Numbered from the stretch's first letter, positions 25,247 through 35,088 are shown. The stretch is DNA of 61,990 bases from Mycobacterium sp. Marseille-P9652 (GCF_902652685.1 NZ_CACRUY010000032.1:1-61990); one strand, 5' to 3'. The notes: generated by a model not told the origin, from the letters alone. A program made the numbers and translations.

Positions 25247-27047
25247 GGACACGATCGACGTCGTGGCGGCCTACCCGCCGCGGGTGCTGCGCGAGTACGC
25301 CCTGCTCGCCGACGGCGAACGCGGCGCGCTGATCGGGCCGCAGGGCGAGGTGACCTGGATGTGCGCGCCCCGCTGGGATTCCGACGCTGTCTTCTCCACG
25401 CTGATTGGCGGCGGCGGGATCTATGCGATCACCCCCGTCGAGGCGCGACACGTCTGGGGCGGTTTCTACGAGCCACGAACGTTGATCTGGCACAGCCGGT
25501 GGGTGACCCACGAAGGCGTCGTGGAATGCCGGGAGGCGCTGGCCTTTCCCGGAGATCCCGACTGCGTGGTGCTGCTGCGGCGGATCACCGGTTGCCGCGG
25601 TGGCGCGCGCCTTCGGGTGATGCTGGAACCGCGAGCGGGCTTCGGGCGCTACGGCATGAGCCGGCCGAAGTTGCGCGACGGGATATGGACCGGGGATTCC
25701 GGACCGCTGCACTGGCGGTGGACGGGCGCCCCGGACGCGCGGCCAGTGCGGTCGGCGCACGGCCCGGGCCAAGTGCTCACGTGCGATATCACCGTCGGCG
25801 AGGGTGAGTACCACGACCTGGTGCTGGAGCTCTCCGAGCGCCCGCTGCCCGACCGGCCACCCGACCCCGACATCACCTGGGATGCCACGAGGGATGCCTG
25901 GCACCGCAGCATGCCGGAACTCGACTTCAGCATCGCGCCGCGCGACGGGCGGCACGCGTACGCGGTGCTCCGCGGGTTGACCAGCGCCTCCGGCGGCATG
26001 GTCGCCGCCGCCACCATGAGCCTGCCCGAGCGCGCGCACACGAATCAGAACTACGACTACCGCTACGCGTGGATCCGCGACCAGGCGTACGCCGGGATCG
26101 CCGCCGCCTCCGCCGGCGAGACCGAACTGCTCGACCGGGCGGTCACGTTCGTCGGCGCAAGGTTGCTCGAGGACGGGCCGAACCTCAAGCCCGCCTACAC
26201 CGTCACCGGCGGCCCTGTGCCGGGCGAGCAACGCCTTGATCTGCCCGGCTACCCCGGCGGCAACGACAAGATCGGCAACTGGGTCAATCAGCAGTTTCAA
26301 CTCGACATCTTCGGCGAGGCGCTCCAACTGTTCGCCGCCGCCGGACGCGCCGACCGGCTCGAGGGCGACGGCTGGCGCGCCGTCCAGGCGGCCATCGCGG
26401 CCATCGAGAAACGGTGGCGGGAGCCCGAGGCCGGCATCTGGGAGGTCGGGAACGGGCACTGGACGCAGTCGCGGCTGGCCTGCGTGGCGGGGCTCCGCAA
26501 GATCGCGGAGCTGGCGGGCAGCGGTCCCGAGGTCGCGACCTGCGCGCCGTTGGCCGACGCGATCCTGGCCGAGACCTCCGCGACCAGCCTTCATCCGCGC
26601 CATGGTTACTGGCAGCGCAGCCCCGAGCTGGACACGGTCGACGCCTCGCTGGTGCTGGCCCCCGTGCGCGGCGCGCTGACCGCCGTGGATCCCCGCACCC
26701 AGGCCACCATCGAGGCGGTGCGGCTCCAGCTCACCGACGACGGCTTCGTGTACCGCTTCCGCCACGACGAGCGGGACCTCGGTGACGCCGAGGGCGCGTT
26801 CGTGTTGTGCGGGTTCATGATGGCGCTCGCCGAGCACCAGCAGGGCCACCTGCATTGCGCGATGCGTTGGTTCGAGCGCAACCGCGCCGCCTGTGGGCCC
26901 CCCGGCTTATTCAGCGAGGAATACGACATCAACCAGCGTCAGCTTCGCGGGAATCTCCCCCAAGCGTTCGCGCACGCACTGCTGCTCGAGTGCGCGGCAA
27001 CCCTGGTCGACGACGCGAGTCACCCCGAATCAAGGAAAGGCAGTTAG
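25233..27047 (+). CDS. glycoside hydrolase family 15 (glucoamylase/trehalase-like)
   Basis: A 604-aa enzyme with an N-terminal beta-sandwich (about 1-240) and a GH15 (alpha/alpha)6 barrel. [11 protein letters not shown] (274-284) is the conserved substrate block. The general acid is Glu404 in [11 protein letters not shown], and the second catalytic acid lies in FSEEYD (560-565). Related mycobacterial enzymes hydrolyse trehalose or alpha-glucans; which applies is unknown. GTG 25233 overlaps the GMC stop by 14 bp; GTG 25239 is an alternative. No export signal, so the substrate should be intracellular. Confidence 0.9.
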   Translation: MPVAEDTIDVVAAYPPRVLREYALLADGERGALIGPQGEVTWMCAPRWDSDAVFSTLIGGGGIYAITPVEARHVWGGFYEPRTLIWHSRWVTHEGVVECREALAFPGDPDCVVLLRRITGCRGGARLRVMLEPRAGFGRYGMSRPKLRDGIWTGDSGPLHWRWTGAPDARPVRSAHGPGQVLTCDITVGEGEYHDLVLELSERPLPDRPPDPDITWDATRDAWHRSMPELDFSIAPRDGRHAYAVLRGLTSASGGMVAAATMSLPERAHTNQNYDYRYAWIRDQAYAGIAAASAGETELLDRAVTFVGARLLEDGPNLKPAYTVTGGPVPGEQRLDLPGYPGGNDKIGNWVNQQFQLDIFGEALQLFAAAGRADRLEGDGWRAVQAAIAAIEKRWREPEAGIWEVGNGHWTQSRLACVAGLRKIAELAGSGPEVATCAPLADAILAETSATSLHPRHGYWQRSPELDTVDASLVLAPVRGALTAVDPRTQATIEAVRLQLTDDGFVYRFRHDERDLGDAEGAFVLCGFMMALAEHQQGHLHCAMRWFERNRAACGPPGLFSEEYDINQRQLRGNLPQAFAHALLLECAATLVDDASHPESRKGS

Positions 27048-27049
27048 CG

Positions 27050-28063
27050 ATGACACAGCACGTGGTGATCACCGGAGCGAGCGCGGGCATCGGCCGCGCC
27101 ACCGCGCAACTGTTCGGCAAGCGCGGCGCGAACGTCACGCTCCTGGCCCGCGGCGCCGCCGGACTGCAGGGCGCGGCCAACGACGTCGAGGACGGCGGCG
27201 GCAAGGCGCTGGCCATCCCGACGGACGTGGCCGACTACCAGGGCGTCGCGTCGGCCGCCGACGAGGCCGAGGCCTCGTTCGGCCCCATCGACGTCTGGGT
27301 CAACGTGGCCTTCACGTCGGTCTTCGCGCCGTTCAGCGAGATCACCGCCGAGGAGTTCAAGCGGGTCACCGACGTGAGCTACCTCGGCTACGTCCACGGC
27401 ACTATGGCGGCGCTGGCGAAGATGAAGCCGCGCGACCGCGGGACCGTCGTGCAGGTGGGCTCGGCGCTGAGCCAGCGGTCGATCCCGCTGCAGTCGGCGT
27501 ACTGCGGCGCCAAGCACGCCATCAACGGGTTCACCGAGTCGGTGCGCTGCGAGCTGCTGCACGAGGGCTCGAACGTGCGGATCACGGTGGTGCAGATGCC
27601 CGCGGTCAACACTCCGCAGTTCTCCTGGGTGTTGTCCCGGCTGCCGCGGCACCCCCAGCCCGTCCCGCCGATCTACCAGCCGGAGGTGGCCGCCCGCGGC
27701 GTCGTCTACGCGGCCGACCACCCGGGGCGCAAGCAGTACTGGGTGGGCGACAGCACCGCGGTGACCCTGATCGGCCAGAAGTTCGTCGCACCGCTGCTCG
27801 ACCGCTACCTCGGCCGCACCGGGTACGACTCGCAGCAGACCGACCAGCGCGTCAACGGCCAACAGCCGCAGAACCTTTGGCACCCCGTCGACGACGAGCC
27901 CGGCACCGACCACGGCGCGCACGGCGGGTTCGACGACAAGTCGCACGCGCACAGCCCGCAGCTGTGGGCCTCCCAGCATCCGGTCGTGAGCGGTTCCGGC
28001 GCCCTGGGCCTCGGCCTAAGTGCGCTGCTGGCCGCGCGCGGGGCCCTGCGGCGAGCGCGCTGA
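27050..28063 (+). CDS. SDR oxidoreductase with C-terminal membrane segment
   Basis: A 337-aa protein. The SDR core (1-250) has TGASAGIG (8-15) and the catalytic Ser138, Tyr151, Lys155. The usual NNAG is changed to NVAF at 85-88. A ~60-residue hydrophilic, His/Asp-rich linker follows. It ends with a hydrophobic helix ([18 protein letters not shown]) and a basic tail, suggesting membrane attachment. This layout recurs in actinobacterial SDRs that sit beside sugar dehydrogenase genes. AAGGAAAGG lies 10 nt before ATG 27050, three bases after the GH15 stop. Confidence 0.87.
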   Translation: MTQHVVITGASAGIGRATAQLFGKRGANVTLLARGAAGLQGAANDVEDGGGKALAIPTDVADYQGVASAADEAEASFGPIDVWVNVAFTSVFAPFSEITAEEFKRVTDVSYLGYVHGTMAALAKMKPRDRGTVVQVGSALSQRSIPLQSAYCGAKHAINGFTESVRCELLHEGSNVRITVVQMPAVNTPQFSWVLSRLPRHPQPVPPIYQPEVAARGVVYAADHPGRKQYWVGDSTAVTLIGQKFVAPLLDRYLGRTGYDSQQTDQRVNGQQPQNLWHPVDDEPGTDHGAHGGFDDKSHAHSPQLWASQHPVVSGSGALGLGLSALLAARGALRRAR

Positions 28064-28074
28064 GGGGGCGGGCA

Positions 28075-29193
28075 ATGTCGACCACCATCGACGTCGACGC
28101 GCGCATCGACGAGGTGACCGCGCGGACGTACGAAATCCCCACGGACGCGCCGGAAGCCGACGGCACCCTGTCCTGGTCGTCGACCACCCTGGTGCTCGCC
28201 GAGGTGGTCGCCGGCGGCCTGCGCGGCATCGGCTACACCTACGCCAGCGGCGCCTGCCGCGACCTGGTCACCGGACCGCTCGCCAGCGCCGTCTCCGGGC
28301 GCGGCGCGCTGGACATCACCGGCTCCTGGCAGGCGATGGTGATCGCCATGCGCAACAACGGGCGCCCGGGCCTGGCGTCGTGCGCGATCTCGGCGGTCGA
28401 CACCGCGCTGTGGGATCTCAAGGGCAGGCTGCTGGGGCTCCCGGTGTGCCGACTGCTCGGCCAGGCCCGCGCCGACGTGCCGATCTACGGCAGCGGCGGC
28501 TTCACCACCTACGACGACCGCCAGACCCGCGCGCAGCTGGAACGCTGGGTCGGCGAGTGGCGGATCCCGCGCGTCAAGATCAAGATCGGCGAGTCGTGGG
28601 GCTCCGACGAGCGCCGCGACCTTGCCCGGATTGCCCTGGCGCGCAAGGTGATCGGGCCGGACACCGAGCTGTATGTCGACGCCAACGGCGGCTATCGCCG
28701 CAAGCAGGCGATCCGCATGGCCCACGCGATGGCCGAGCAGGACGTCACCTGGTTCGAGGAGCCGGTCTCTTCAGACGACCTCGCCGGTCTGCGCGAGGTG
28801 CGCGATCAGGTGAGCCCCGACGTCACGGCCGGTGAATACGGCTACGACCTCGCCTACTTCAACCGGATGCTGGCCGCCGACGCCGTGGATTGCCTCCAGA
28901 TCGACGTGACCCGGTGTGGCGGCATCACCGACTGGGTACGGGCAGCGGCCGTCGCCGCCGCGCGCAACGTCGACGTCTCCGGGCACTGCGCCCCCAACCT
29001 GCACGCCCACGTCGCCGCCGCCGTGCCCAACCTGCGGCACCTGGAGTACTTCCACGACCACCACCGCATCGAGCACATGCTGTTCGACGGCGCCCTCTCG
29101 CCCGAGAGGGGCGCGCTGCGGCCCGACCCGCAGCGGCCCGGGCTGGGGCTGGATCTCAAGGAGAGTGACGCGGCAGGTTTCCGCGTGGCCTGA
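28075..29193 (+). CDS. enolase-superfamily dehydratase/racemase (mandelate-racemase type)
   Basis: A 372-aa enolase-superfamily enzyme. The capping domain (1-130) is followed by a TIM barrel with the K-x-K pair Lys168/Lys170, metal ligands Asp202 (DANGGY), Glu228 (WFEEP) and Glu254 (GEYGYD), Asp277, and a general base His304 (GHCAPN). This set fits the mandelate-racemase subgroup that acts on sugar acids, by dehydration or epimerisation. It starts 11 bp after the SDR. In this cluster it could process a sugar acid made by the GMC oxidase; the exact substrate is unknown. Confidence 0.88.
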   Translation: MSTTIDVDARIDEVTARTYEIPTDAPEADGTLSWSSTTLVLAEVVAGGLRGIGYTYASGACRDLVTGPLASAVSGRGALDITGSWQAMVIAMRNNGRPGLASCAISAVDTALWDLKGRLLGLPVCRLLGQARADVPIYGSGGFTTYDDRQTRAQLERWVGEWRIPRVKIKIGESWGSDERRDLARIALARKVIGPDTELYVDANGGYRRKQAIRMAHAMAEQDVTWFEEPVSSDDLAGLREVRDQVSPDVTAGEYGYDLAYFNRMLAADAVDCLQIDVTRCGGITDWVRAAAVAAARNVDVSGHCAPNLHAHVAAAVPNLRHLEYFHDHHRIEHMLFDGALSPERGALRPDPQRPGLGLDLKESDAAGFRVA

Positions 29194-29277
29194 CAAGGCA
29201 ATACGCCGAGCGTGACCACTACCGGAGTTCATGCTCGATTTCGCTCTGCGCACGTGCGCGACGCGCGATGACGCGGA

Positions 29278-29314
29278 ACAATGGGTATTGGAAACAATCC
29301 GCATGGGTAATTGT
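29278..29314. promoter_or_regulatory. two nested ACAAT/ATTGT inverted repeats upstream of the PAS-ANTAR gene
   Basis: CAAT-N4-ATTG (29279-29290) is followed by ACAAT-N11-ATTGT (29294-29314), in the only AT-rich patch of the 147-bp gap. They end 26 bp before the ANTAR start and may be an operator or an RNA structure. The rest of 29194-29340 shows nothing distinct. Confidence 0.35.
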
Positions 29315-29340
29315 TAGGTCGGCGAGAGAGGCGACGGGCG

Positions 29341-30057
29341 ATGACCGTGAACTTCGAAGACGAAACCGTACGCGACACCCCGGCGTCCAACGGCGACGCG
29401 CCGGCGTGCGACGAGTTCATGTCCGCGGCGGTCGAGGACCACGGGCTCGATGCGGTCGACATGGTGCTGGGACTTGGCCACCCGCAGACCGTGGGCCGGT
29501 TCCGGTTCTACGCCGACGAGCAGCGCTGGGAGTGGTCGGATGCGGTCGCGCGGATGCACGGCTACGAGCCTGGGGCCGTCGAACCGACGACGGAACTCCT
29601 GCTGCGGCACAAGCACCCCGAAGACCGCGAGCGCGTCGTGGCCGTGCTGGACCACGTCCACAACGGCAGGCCGTTCAGCAGCCGGCACCGCATCGTCGAC
29701 ACCTCCGGGCACACCCGCTGCCTGGTCGTGGCGGGCGACCGGATGGTCGACGAGGACGGCGCGCTGATCGGCACCTCCGGCTTCTACGTGGACGTCACCG
29801 ACTCCCTGAGCACCGACATCACCAACGTCCTCTCGGCGGTCGCGGACGCCCGCGCCCGCATCGAGCAGGCCAAGGGCGTCCTCATGGCGGCCTACGGGAT
29901 CACCGATCAACGGGCGTTCGACATCCTGGTGTGGCGGTCGCAGGAGTCCAACCTCAAGCTGCGGGACCTGGCCGGCCGTTTCCTGGACGCGGTCGTCGGC
30001 AAGGCGTCGCCGGAGACGCAGAGCCACGTCGACCAGGCGCTGCTCACCCTGGAGTAG
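29341..30057 (+). CDS. PAS-ANTAR putative RNA-binding antiterminator
   Basis: A 238-aa regulator. A PAS_3-type sensor fold (about 45-150) includes RFRFYADEQRWEWSDAVARM and HPEDRERV. A C-terminal ANTAR domain (about 165-225) has ARIEQAKGVLMAAYGIT. ANTAR domains bind paired stem-loops in nascent RNA and prevent termination; the PAS domain would provide the signal. No partner kinase is nearby. ATG 29341 follows GAGAGAGGCGACG. It stands alone between the redox cluster and the polyketide cluster; a target cannot be named. Confidence 0.88.
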   Translation: MTVNFEDETVRDTPASNGDAPACDEFMSAAVEDHGLDAVDMVLGLGHPQTVGRFRFYADEQRWEWSDAVARMHGYEPGAVEPTTELLLRHKHPEDRERVVAVLDHVHNGRPFSSRHRIVDTSGHTRCLVVAGDRMVDEDGALIGTSGFYVDVTDSLSTDITNVLSAVADARARIEQAKGVLMAAYGITDQRAFDILVWRSQESNLKLRDLAGRFLDAVVGKASPETQSHVDQALLTLE

Positions 30058-30076
30058 CGCCGGTAGCCTCGGGCCC

Positions 30077-31849
30077 GTGGCGCACCTACTGGGGGCCGAG
30101 GCCGTCCACCTCGAATATCCGACGCAGGTGGTCTTCGAGTCCGTCACGCTCGGGGTCAACGACGGCGCGCGGGTCGGCATCGTGGGGCGAAACGGGGACG
30201 GCAAGTCCAGCCTCCTGGGCGTGCTGACCGGACAGGTGCGGCCGAACGCCGGCCGGGTCACGAGGCGCAGCGGGGTGCGGGTCGGCGCGCTGAGCCAGGC
30301 CGACAACCTCGAGCCGGATCGCACCGTGGGCTGGACGCTCGTCGGTGACCGGCCCGAACACCAGTGGGCCGGCGACGCCGGAATCCGCGACGTGGTCGGC
30401 GGCCTGGTGTCCGACATCGACTGGGCCGCGACGATTTCCACGCTGAGCGGCGGTCAGCGCCGGCGGGTGCAGCTGGCGCGGCTGCTGATCGGCGAGTGGG
30501 ACGTCCTCGCCCTCGACGAGCCCACCAACCACCTCGACATCGAGGGCATCACCTGGCTGGCCGGACACCTGAAGCAACGCTGGGCGCGCAACACCGGCGG
30601 GCTGCTGCTCGTGACCCACGACCGCTGGTTTCTCGACGAGGTCTCCACCACCACGTGGGAGGTGCACGACGGGATCGTCGAGCCGTTCGATGGTGGGTAC
30701 GCGGCCTATGTGCTGCAGCGCGTCGAGCGCGACAGGATGGCCGCCGCCGCCGAGGCCAAGCGGCAGAACCTGATGCGCAAGGAGCTGGCCTGGTTGCGCC
30801 GCGGCGCGCCGGCGCGGACGTCCAAGCCCAAGTTTCGGATCGAGGCCGCCAACGAGCTGATCGCCGACGTGCCGCCGCTGCGCAACACCGTCGAACTGGC
30901 CAAGCTGGCCGGCGCGCGGCTGGGGAAGGACGTCGTCGACCTGCTCGACGTGTCGGTCTCCTTTGGCGGCCGGCCGGTGCTGCGCGACGTCGAATGGCGG
31001 ATCGCGCCGGGCGAGCGCACCGGCATCGTCGGCGCCAACGGCGCGGGCAAGTCGACGCTGCTCGGGTTGATCGCGGGCACGGTCGCCCCGGACAGCGGGC
31101 GCGTCAAGCGCGGCAAGACCGTGCGGCTGGCCGTGCTCGACCAGCAGGGCGAGCGCCTGGCGGCGCTGGCCTCCGACCGGATCGCCGACGTGGTGGGCGG
31201 CCTGCGCGGCGGCTACGAGGTCGAGGGGCGGGAGGTGACGCCGGCCCAGCTGCTCGAGCGCCTGGGGTTCGGGCGCGGCCAGCTCTCGGCGCGGGTCGGC
31301 GAGCTCTCCGGCGGCCAGCGACGGCGCCTGCAGCTGATGCTCACCCTGCTCGACGAGCCCAACGTGCTCCTGCTCGACGAGCCGACCAACGACGTCGACA
31401 CCGACACCCTGACCGCGATGGAGGACCTGCTCGACTCCTGGGCGGGCACCCTGATCGTCGTCTCCCACGACCGCTACCTCCTCGAGCGGGTGACCGATCA
31501 GCAGTACGCCATCATCGACGGCCGGTTGCGGCACCTGCCCGGCGGCGTCGACGAATACCTGCGGCTGGCCGGGGACCGGGTGGACGAGGTGGCGTCCCCC
31601 GCCGCCCCGGTCGAGCCAGCGGGAATGTCCGGGGCGCAGCGGCGCGCCGCCGAGAAGGAGCTGTCCGCTGTCGACCGCCAGCTGGGCCGGCTGGCCGAGC
31701 GGATCGAGGCCAAGCACCACGAACTCGCCGGGCACGACCAGTCGGACCACGTCGGGCTCGCCCGGCTCACCCGGGAGTTGCGCGCGCTCGAGGACGAGGT
31801 CGCCGCGACGGAGAGCCGCTGGCTGGAGCTGTCGGAGACGCTCGAATAA
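30077..31849 (+). CDS. ABC-F ATPase (intact Rv1668c/Rv1667c equivalent)
   Basis: A 590-aa protein with two ABC domains and no membrane segment. The first has GRNGDGKS (37-44), LSGGQ (123-127) and ALDEPTNHLD (145-154); the second has GANGAGKS (319-326), LSGGQRRR and LLDEPTNDVD. A linker (LRRGAPARTSKPKFR) and a C-terminal coiled coil resemble the Uup/ABC-F group, which acts on ribosomes. In M. tuberculosis the same region is annotated as two parts of a macrolide transporter whose lengths add to about this size. GTG 30077 is the start. It may protect ribosomes from a cluster product. Confidence 0.9.
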   Translation: MAHLLGAEAVHLEYPTQVVFESVTLGVNDGARVGIVGRNGDGKSSLLGVLTGQVRPNAGRVTRRSGVRVGALSQADNLEPDRTVGWTLVGDRPEHQWAGDAGIRDVVGGLVSDIDWAATISTLSGGQRRRVQLARLLIGEWDVLALDEPTNHLDIEGITWLAGHLKQRWARNTGGLLLVTHDRWFLDEVSTTTWEVHDGIVEPFDGGYAAYVLQRVERDRMAAAAEAKRQNLMRKELAWLRRGAPARTSKPKFRIEAANELIADVPPLRNTVELAKLAGARLGKDVVDLLDVSVSFGGRPVLRDVEWRIAPGERTGIVGANGAGKSTLLGLIAGTVAPDSGRVKRGKTVRLAVLDQQGERLAALASDRIADVVGGLRGGYEVEGREVTPAQLLERLGFGRGQLSARVGELSGGQRRRLQLMLTLLDEPNVLLLDEPTNDVDTDTLTAMEDLLDSWAGTLIVVSHDRYLLERVTDQQYAIIDGRLRHLPGGVDEYLRLAGDRVDEVASPAAPVEPAGMSGAQRRAAEKELSAVDRQLGRLAERIEAKHHELAGHDQSDHVGLARLTRELRALEDEVAATESRWLELSETLE

Positions 31850-31854
31850 TTCCG

Positions 31855-32610
31855 ATGGTGCGTCCGGGCAGGGTCGAGACGGTGGCGTGTGTGGGCTCGA
31901 GCACGACCGCGGCCAAGGGAACGTATCCCTGGATCCGGGAGCTGGAGAGCCGGCCGGGCAACGGCGCCTTCCGCTTCGTCAACCTGGGCGTCGGCGGCGA
32001 CCTGTCGTTCCACGTCGCCCGGCGGCTGAGCCGCGTCGCCGCCGCCCGTCCCGACCGGGTGATCGTGCTGATCGGCACCAACGACGTCCTCGCGACCGTC
32101 TTCGGAAACTTCCGGCGCGTCGTCCGGGTGTGGAAGGGCCTGCCGGAGGAGCCGACGGTCGACGGATTCCGGCGCAACCTCGAGCTCATCACCCGGCGGC
32201 TACGGCTCGAGACCGGCGCCCGGATCGCCCTGTGTTCGTTTGCGCCGGTGGGCGAAGACCCGGCGTCGAACCATCCCGTCCAGGCGCGGCTGAACGCCCT
32301 GTGCGCCGAGTACTGCCGGGTCGTGCGCGAGGTGGCCGCTCGGGAGGGCACGCAGTACGTCGACTTCTACGAGGCGTTCCGCGGCGAACTGGTGCGCGCG
32401 AAAACGGCCAAGCCGTTCACCCGGTTCTCGTTTCCCGCGTTCTACCGTGATTACCTTGTGCGGGAGATGATCATGCGGCGCGGCTTCGACGAGATCTCCC
32501 GGGCGAACGGGTGGGAGTTCCACATCGACGGCGTGCACCTCAACACCCGGGGCGGCCGCATCCTGACCGACGCGGTGCAGCGGGTGCTCGACGCCCCGGG
32601 TGCGCCGTGA
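31855..32610 (+). CDS. SGNH/GDSL-type hydrolase
   Basis: A 251-aa esterase-like protein. Block I is GSSTTA with a likely catalytic Ser (residue 15 or 16), block II has Gly in NLGVGGD, block III is IGTND with Asn, and block V is DGVHLNTRGG with Asp and His. All SGNH elements are therefore present. No signal peptide is seen, so it is cytoplasmic. It lies 5 bp after the ABC-F stop and overlaps the P450 start (GTGA), forming an operon ABC-F-hydrolase-P450. A role in ester or lactone chemistry of the polyketide is plausible but unproven. Confidence 0.83.
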   Translation: MVRPGRVETVACVGSSTTAAKGTYPWIRELESRPGNGAFRFVNLGVGGDLSFHVARRLSRVAAARPDRVIVLIGTNDVLATVFGNFRRVVRVWKGLPEEPTVDGFRRNLELITRRLRLETGARIALCSFAPVGEDPASNHPVQARLNALCAEYCRVVREVAAREGTQYVDFYEAFRGELVRAKTAKPFTRFSFPAFYRDYLVREMIMRRGFDEISRANGWEFHIDGVHLNTRGGRILTDAVQRVLDAPGAP

Positions 32611-33902
32611 GCGGGCCGGTGCGATACCCGCCCGGCGAGGCCTTGCTCGCGTTGCATCGGCGGCGCGGCCCCGTCATCGATTCCGGCCTGGGGCGGCACG
32701 GCTACACCTACCTGCTGGGGCCCGAGGCGAACAAGTTCGTGTTCGCCAACGCCGACGCGTTCAGCTGGCGCGAGACGTTTCAGAACCTGGCCATCGCCGA
32801 CGGCCCCACCGCGCTGATCGTCAGCGACGGCGACGATCACCGGCGCCGCCGCAGCGTCGTGGCTCCGGGGCTGCGCCACCGGCAGATCCAGGACTATGTC
32901 GCCACGATGGTGTCCACCATCGACGGCGTGATCGACGGGTGGCGGCCCGGCGATCGGCTGGACGTCTACCAGGAGTGCCGCTCGGCGGTGCGGTGCAGCA
33001 CCGCCGAGAGCCTGTTCGGCCCACGCCTCGCCGCGCATTCCGACTTCCTCGGCGAGCAGTTGCAGCCGCTGCTGGACCTGACGCACCGGCTCCCGCAGGT
33101 GGTGGCGCTCGAGCGGCGGGTCCGCTCCCCCGGCTGGCGGCGGGCGACGGCCGCCCGCAGGCGCATCGACGAGGTGGTCGACGCCGCGATCGACGAGGCT
33201 CGACGCGCCCCGCGGCAAGACGACCACATGCTGACCATGCTCATCGAGGGCCGCGGCGACGAGGGTTACGCCCTGAGCGACAACGAGATCCGAGACGAGG
33301 TCGTCTCGCTGATCACCGCGGGCTACGAGACAACCAGCGGCGCGCTGGCGTGGGCGGTCCACTCGCTGCTCTCGTACCCCGGGGCCTGGGACACCGCCGC
33401 CGACGAGGTGCGCCGCGTGCTCGGTGGGCGCCCGCCCGCCGCGGGTGACCTGCCGGCGCTGACGTACATGAACGGCGTCGTCCACGAGACGCTGCGGTTG
33501 TATCCGCCCGGCGTCATCTCGGCCCGCCGGGTGATGCGCGACCTGTCGTTCGACGGGCGCCGCATCCGGGCAGGCCGGCTGCTCATCTTCAGCCCCTACG
33601 TCACCCACCGGCTGCCCGAGCTGTGGCCGGAACCGACCGCATTCCGCCCGCGGCGCTGGGACCCCGAGGCACCCGGGTACCGGAAGCCCGCCCCGCACGA
33701 GTTCATCCCGTTCAGCGGCGGGCTGCACCGGTGTATCGGGTCGGTCATGGCCACCACCGAGATGACCGTCATGTTGGCCCGGCTGCTCGCGCGGACCACG
33801 TTGCGGTTGCCGCCTCAGCGCATCCGCGCCGCCAACGTCGCCGCGCTGCGCCCCAAACCCGGGCTGACCGTCGAGGTCGCCGGCTCAACGCCAGCGCAGT
33901 AG
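32607..33902 (+). CDS. cyp139: cytochrome P450, CYP139 family
   Basis: A 431-aa soluble bacterial P450. The heme loop is [10 protein letters not shown] with the thiolate Cys376. The I-helix oxygen-activation motif is AGYETT (238-243) and the K-helix pair is ETLR (294-297). Position next to pks11 equals Rv1666c (cyp139A1). It likely hydroxylates or couples the polyketide product; no ferredoxin gene is nearby. GTG 32607 overlaps the hydrolase stop. Its 3' end converges with the type III PKS gene and overlaps it by 18 bp. Confidence 0.92.
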   Translation: MSGPVRYPPGEALLALHRRRGPVIDSGLGRHGYTYLLGPEANKFVFANADAFSWRETFQNLAIADGPTALIVSDGDDHRRRRSVVAPGLRHRQIQDYVATMVSTIDGVIDGWRPGDRLDVYQECRSAVRCSTAESLFGPRLAAHSDFLGEQLQPLLDLTHRLPQVVALERRVRSPGWRRATAARRRIDEVVDAAIDEARRAPRQDDHMLTMLIEGRGDEGYALSDNEIRDEVVSLITAGYETTSGALAWAVHSLLSYPGAWDTAADEVRRVLGGRPPAAGDLPALTYMNGVVHETLRLYPPGVISARRVMRDLSFDGRRIRAGRLLIFSPYVTHRLPELWPEPTAFRPRRWDPEAPGYRKPAPHEFIPFSGGLHRCIGSVMATTEMTVMLARLLARTTLRLPPQRIRAANVAALRPKPGLTVEVAGSTPAQ

Positions 33903-34946
33903 CACGAGCTCCGAAGAGAATCCCGGTCCCATCGCCAGCATCAGGCCGGGGCTCCCGCTGGGCGGACGCTTGGCGATGGTGTCGCGCAGGATGTGCAGCA
34001 CCGACGCCGAGGACAGGTTGCCGATCTCGCCCAGCGAGCGCCAGGTCAGGTCGAGCGCGTCCGGCGGCAGATCGAGAGTGTTGCTGATCGCGTTGATCTC
34101 CTTGGGACTGCCCGGATGGCTCACCCACGCGCCGATGTCGTCCTTGGTCAGCCCGTGTGCGGCGAGGAACCCGGTGACGTCACCGGCGAGGTGGCGCTCG
34201 ATGACGTCGGTGAGCTCTGGGGACAGCACGAGCTGCAACCCCGAGGCACCCACGTTCATGCCCATGATGTGCAGCGAGTCCGGGTAGAGGCGGCTGCGGG
34301 AGTCGAGGACGTCGGGTCCGGTGGGGCGAAGCTCCTCGGCGCGGCGGTCCCCGACCGCCACGACCGCCGCGGCACCGTCCCCGAACAAGGCGCTTCCCAC
34401 GAGGCCCGACACCGTCGGCTTGACCGCCGGGTAGGTCAGCGAGCACAGCTCGACCGCAACGAGGACCGCGACACCATTCGGCGCACCGCGCAGGTAGTCG
34501 TGCAGGCGGGCCACCCCGGCGGCCCCGGCCGCGGCGGCGAGCCCGAACAGCGGCACTCGGCGCACGTCGGGCCGCAAGCCGAGCCTTCCGACGATCCTGG
34601 CGTCCAGCGACGGGACGGCGACGCCGGTGACCGTCGTCGTCGCGATCATGTCGACGTTCTCCGGCCGCAGGCCGGCCTCGTCGAGCGCGCCGAGCAGGGC
34701 CTCGCAGCCGAGGTCGACGGCCTGCTCGATGAAGATCTCGTTGGCATCGCTGAAGTCTGTGAGCGAGGCGTAACGCTCGAGCGGCAGGACGAAGTGGCGG
34801 CTGTTCACCTTGGCGGCGGCGTGCAGGCGCCGGACGATCTGCTCGTGCTCTTTCAGACCGGGGAATTCGACGAATTGGTCGGTGATTTCGCTCTGGCTGT
34901 AACGGTGCGGTGGGAACGCACCGAACACACCGGCAACAACACTCAT
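33885..34946 (-). CDS. pks11: type III polyketide synthase (pks11 position) lacking the catalytic Cys
   Basis: A 353-aa chalcone-synthase-like protein. His277 (SHPG) and Asn310 (GEIGNLSS) of the Cys-His-Asn triad and the GPGF loop near the C-terminus are present. The nucleophile is absent: residue 138 is Ala (GLAAAAG, codon at 34533-34535), where its paralogue at 50762 has Cys138 (GLGCVAG). The frame is otherwise intact and as long as family members. It cannot act as a normal condensing enzyme; decarboxylation, a partner-subunit role or decay are possible. An own promoter may lie upstream. Confidence 0.93.
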   Translation of the reverse strand: MSVVAGVFGAFPPHRYSQSEITDQFVEFPGLKEHEQIVRRLHAAAKVNSRHFVLPLERYASLTDFSDANEIFIEQAVDLGCEALLGALDEAGLRPENVDMIATTTVTGVAVPSLDARIVGRLGLRPDVRRVPLFGLAAAAGAAGVARLHDYLRGAPNGVAVLVAVELCSLTYPAVKPTVSGLVGSALFGDGAAAVVAVGDRRAEELRPTGPDVLDSRSRLYPDSLHIMGMNVGASGLQLVLSPELTDVIERHLAGDVTGFLAAHGLTKDDIGAWVSHPGSPKEINAISNTLDLPPDALDLTWRSLGEIGNLSSASVLHILRDTIAKRPPSGSPGLMLAMGPGFSSELVLLRWR

Positions 34947-35006
34947 ATGCCTACCTCTTCGGTGCTACAACTCTTGTCCCCGAATTGCACACCCCCCGAT
35001 CGTCGA

Positions 35007-35035
35007 AGTTTATGCGCTCGCCTAACGACATGCAA
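35007..35035 (-). promoter_or_regulatory. candidate promoter of the pks11-position gene
   Basis: On the minus strand TTGCAT (35030-35035) is separated by 17 bp from TAAACT (35007-35012), a good sigma-A-type pair. The start would lie near 35000, about 54 nt before ATG 34946, which has AGAGG 7 nt upstream. The 142-bp gap is notably AT-rich for this genome. Confidence 0.5.
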
Positions 35036-35088
35036 AAATGCAGCCTTATTCAACACGTGTCAGATTTGGCTTCCCCGTGTGGATTTCG

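Noticed and set aside
29283-29310. Two GGGTA motifs resembling SigF -10 boxes before the PAS-ANTAR gene
   Set aside because: No GTTT-like -35 element lies at the right distance from either one.
33885-34946. Calling the pks11-position gene a pseudogene
   Set aside because: The frame is full length, the remaining active-site residues are kept, and it has its own promoter-like region and ribosome site; only the cysteine is changed.
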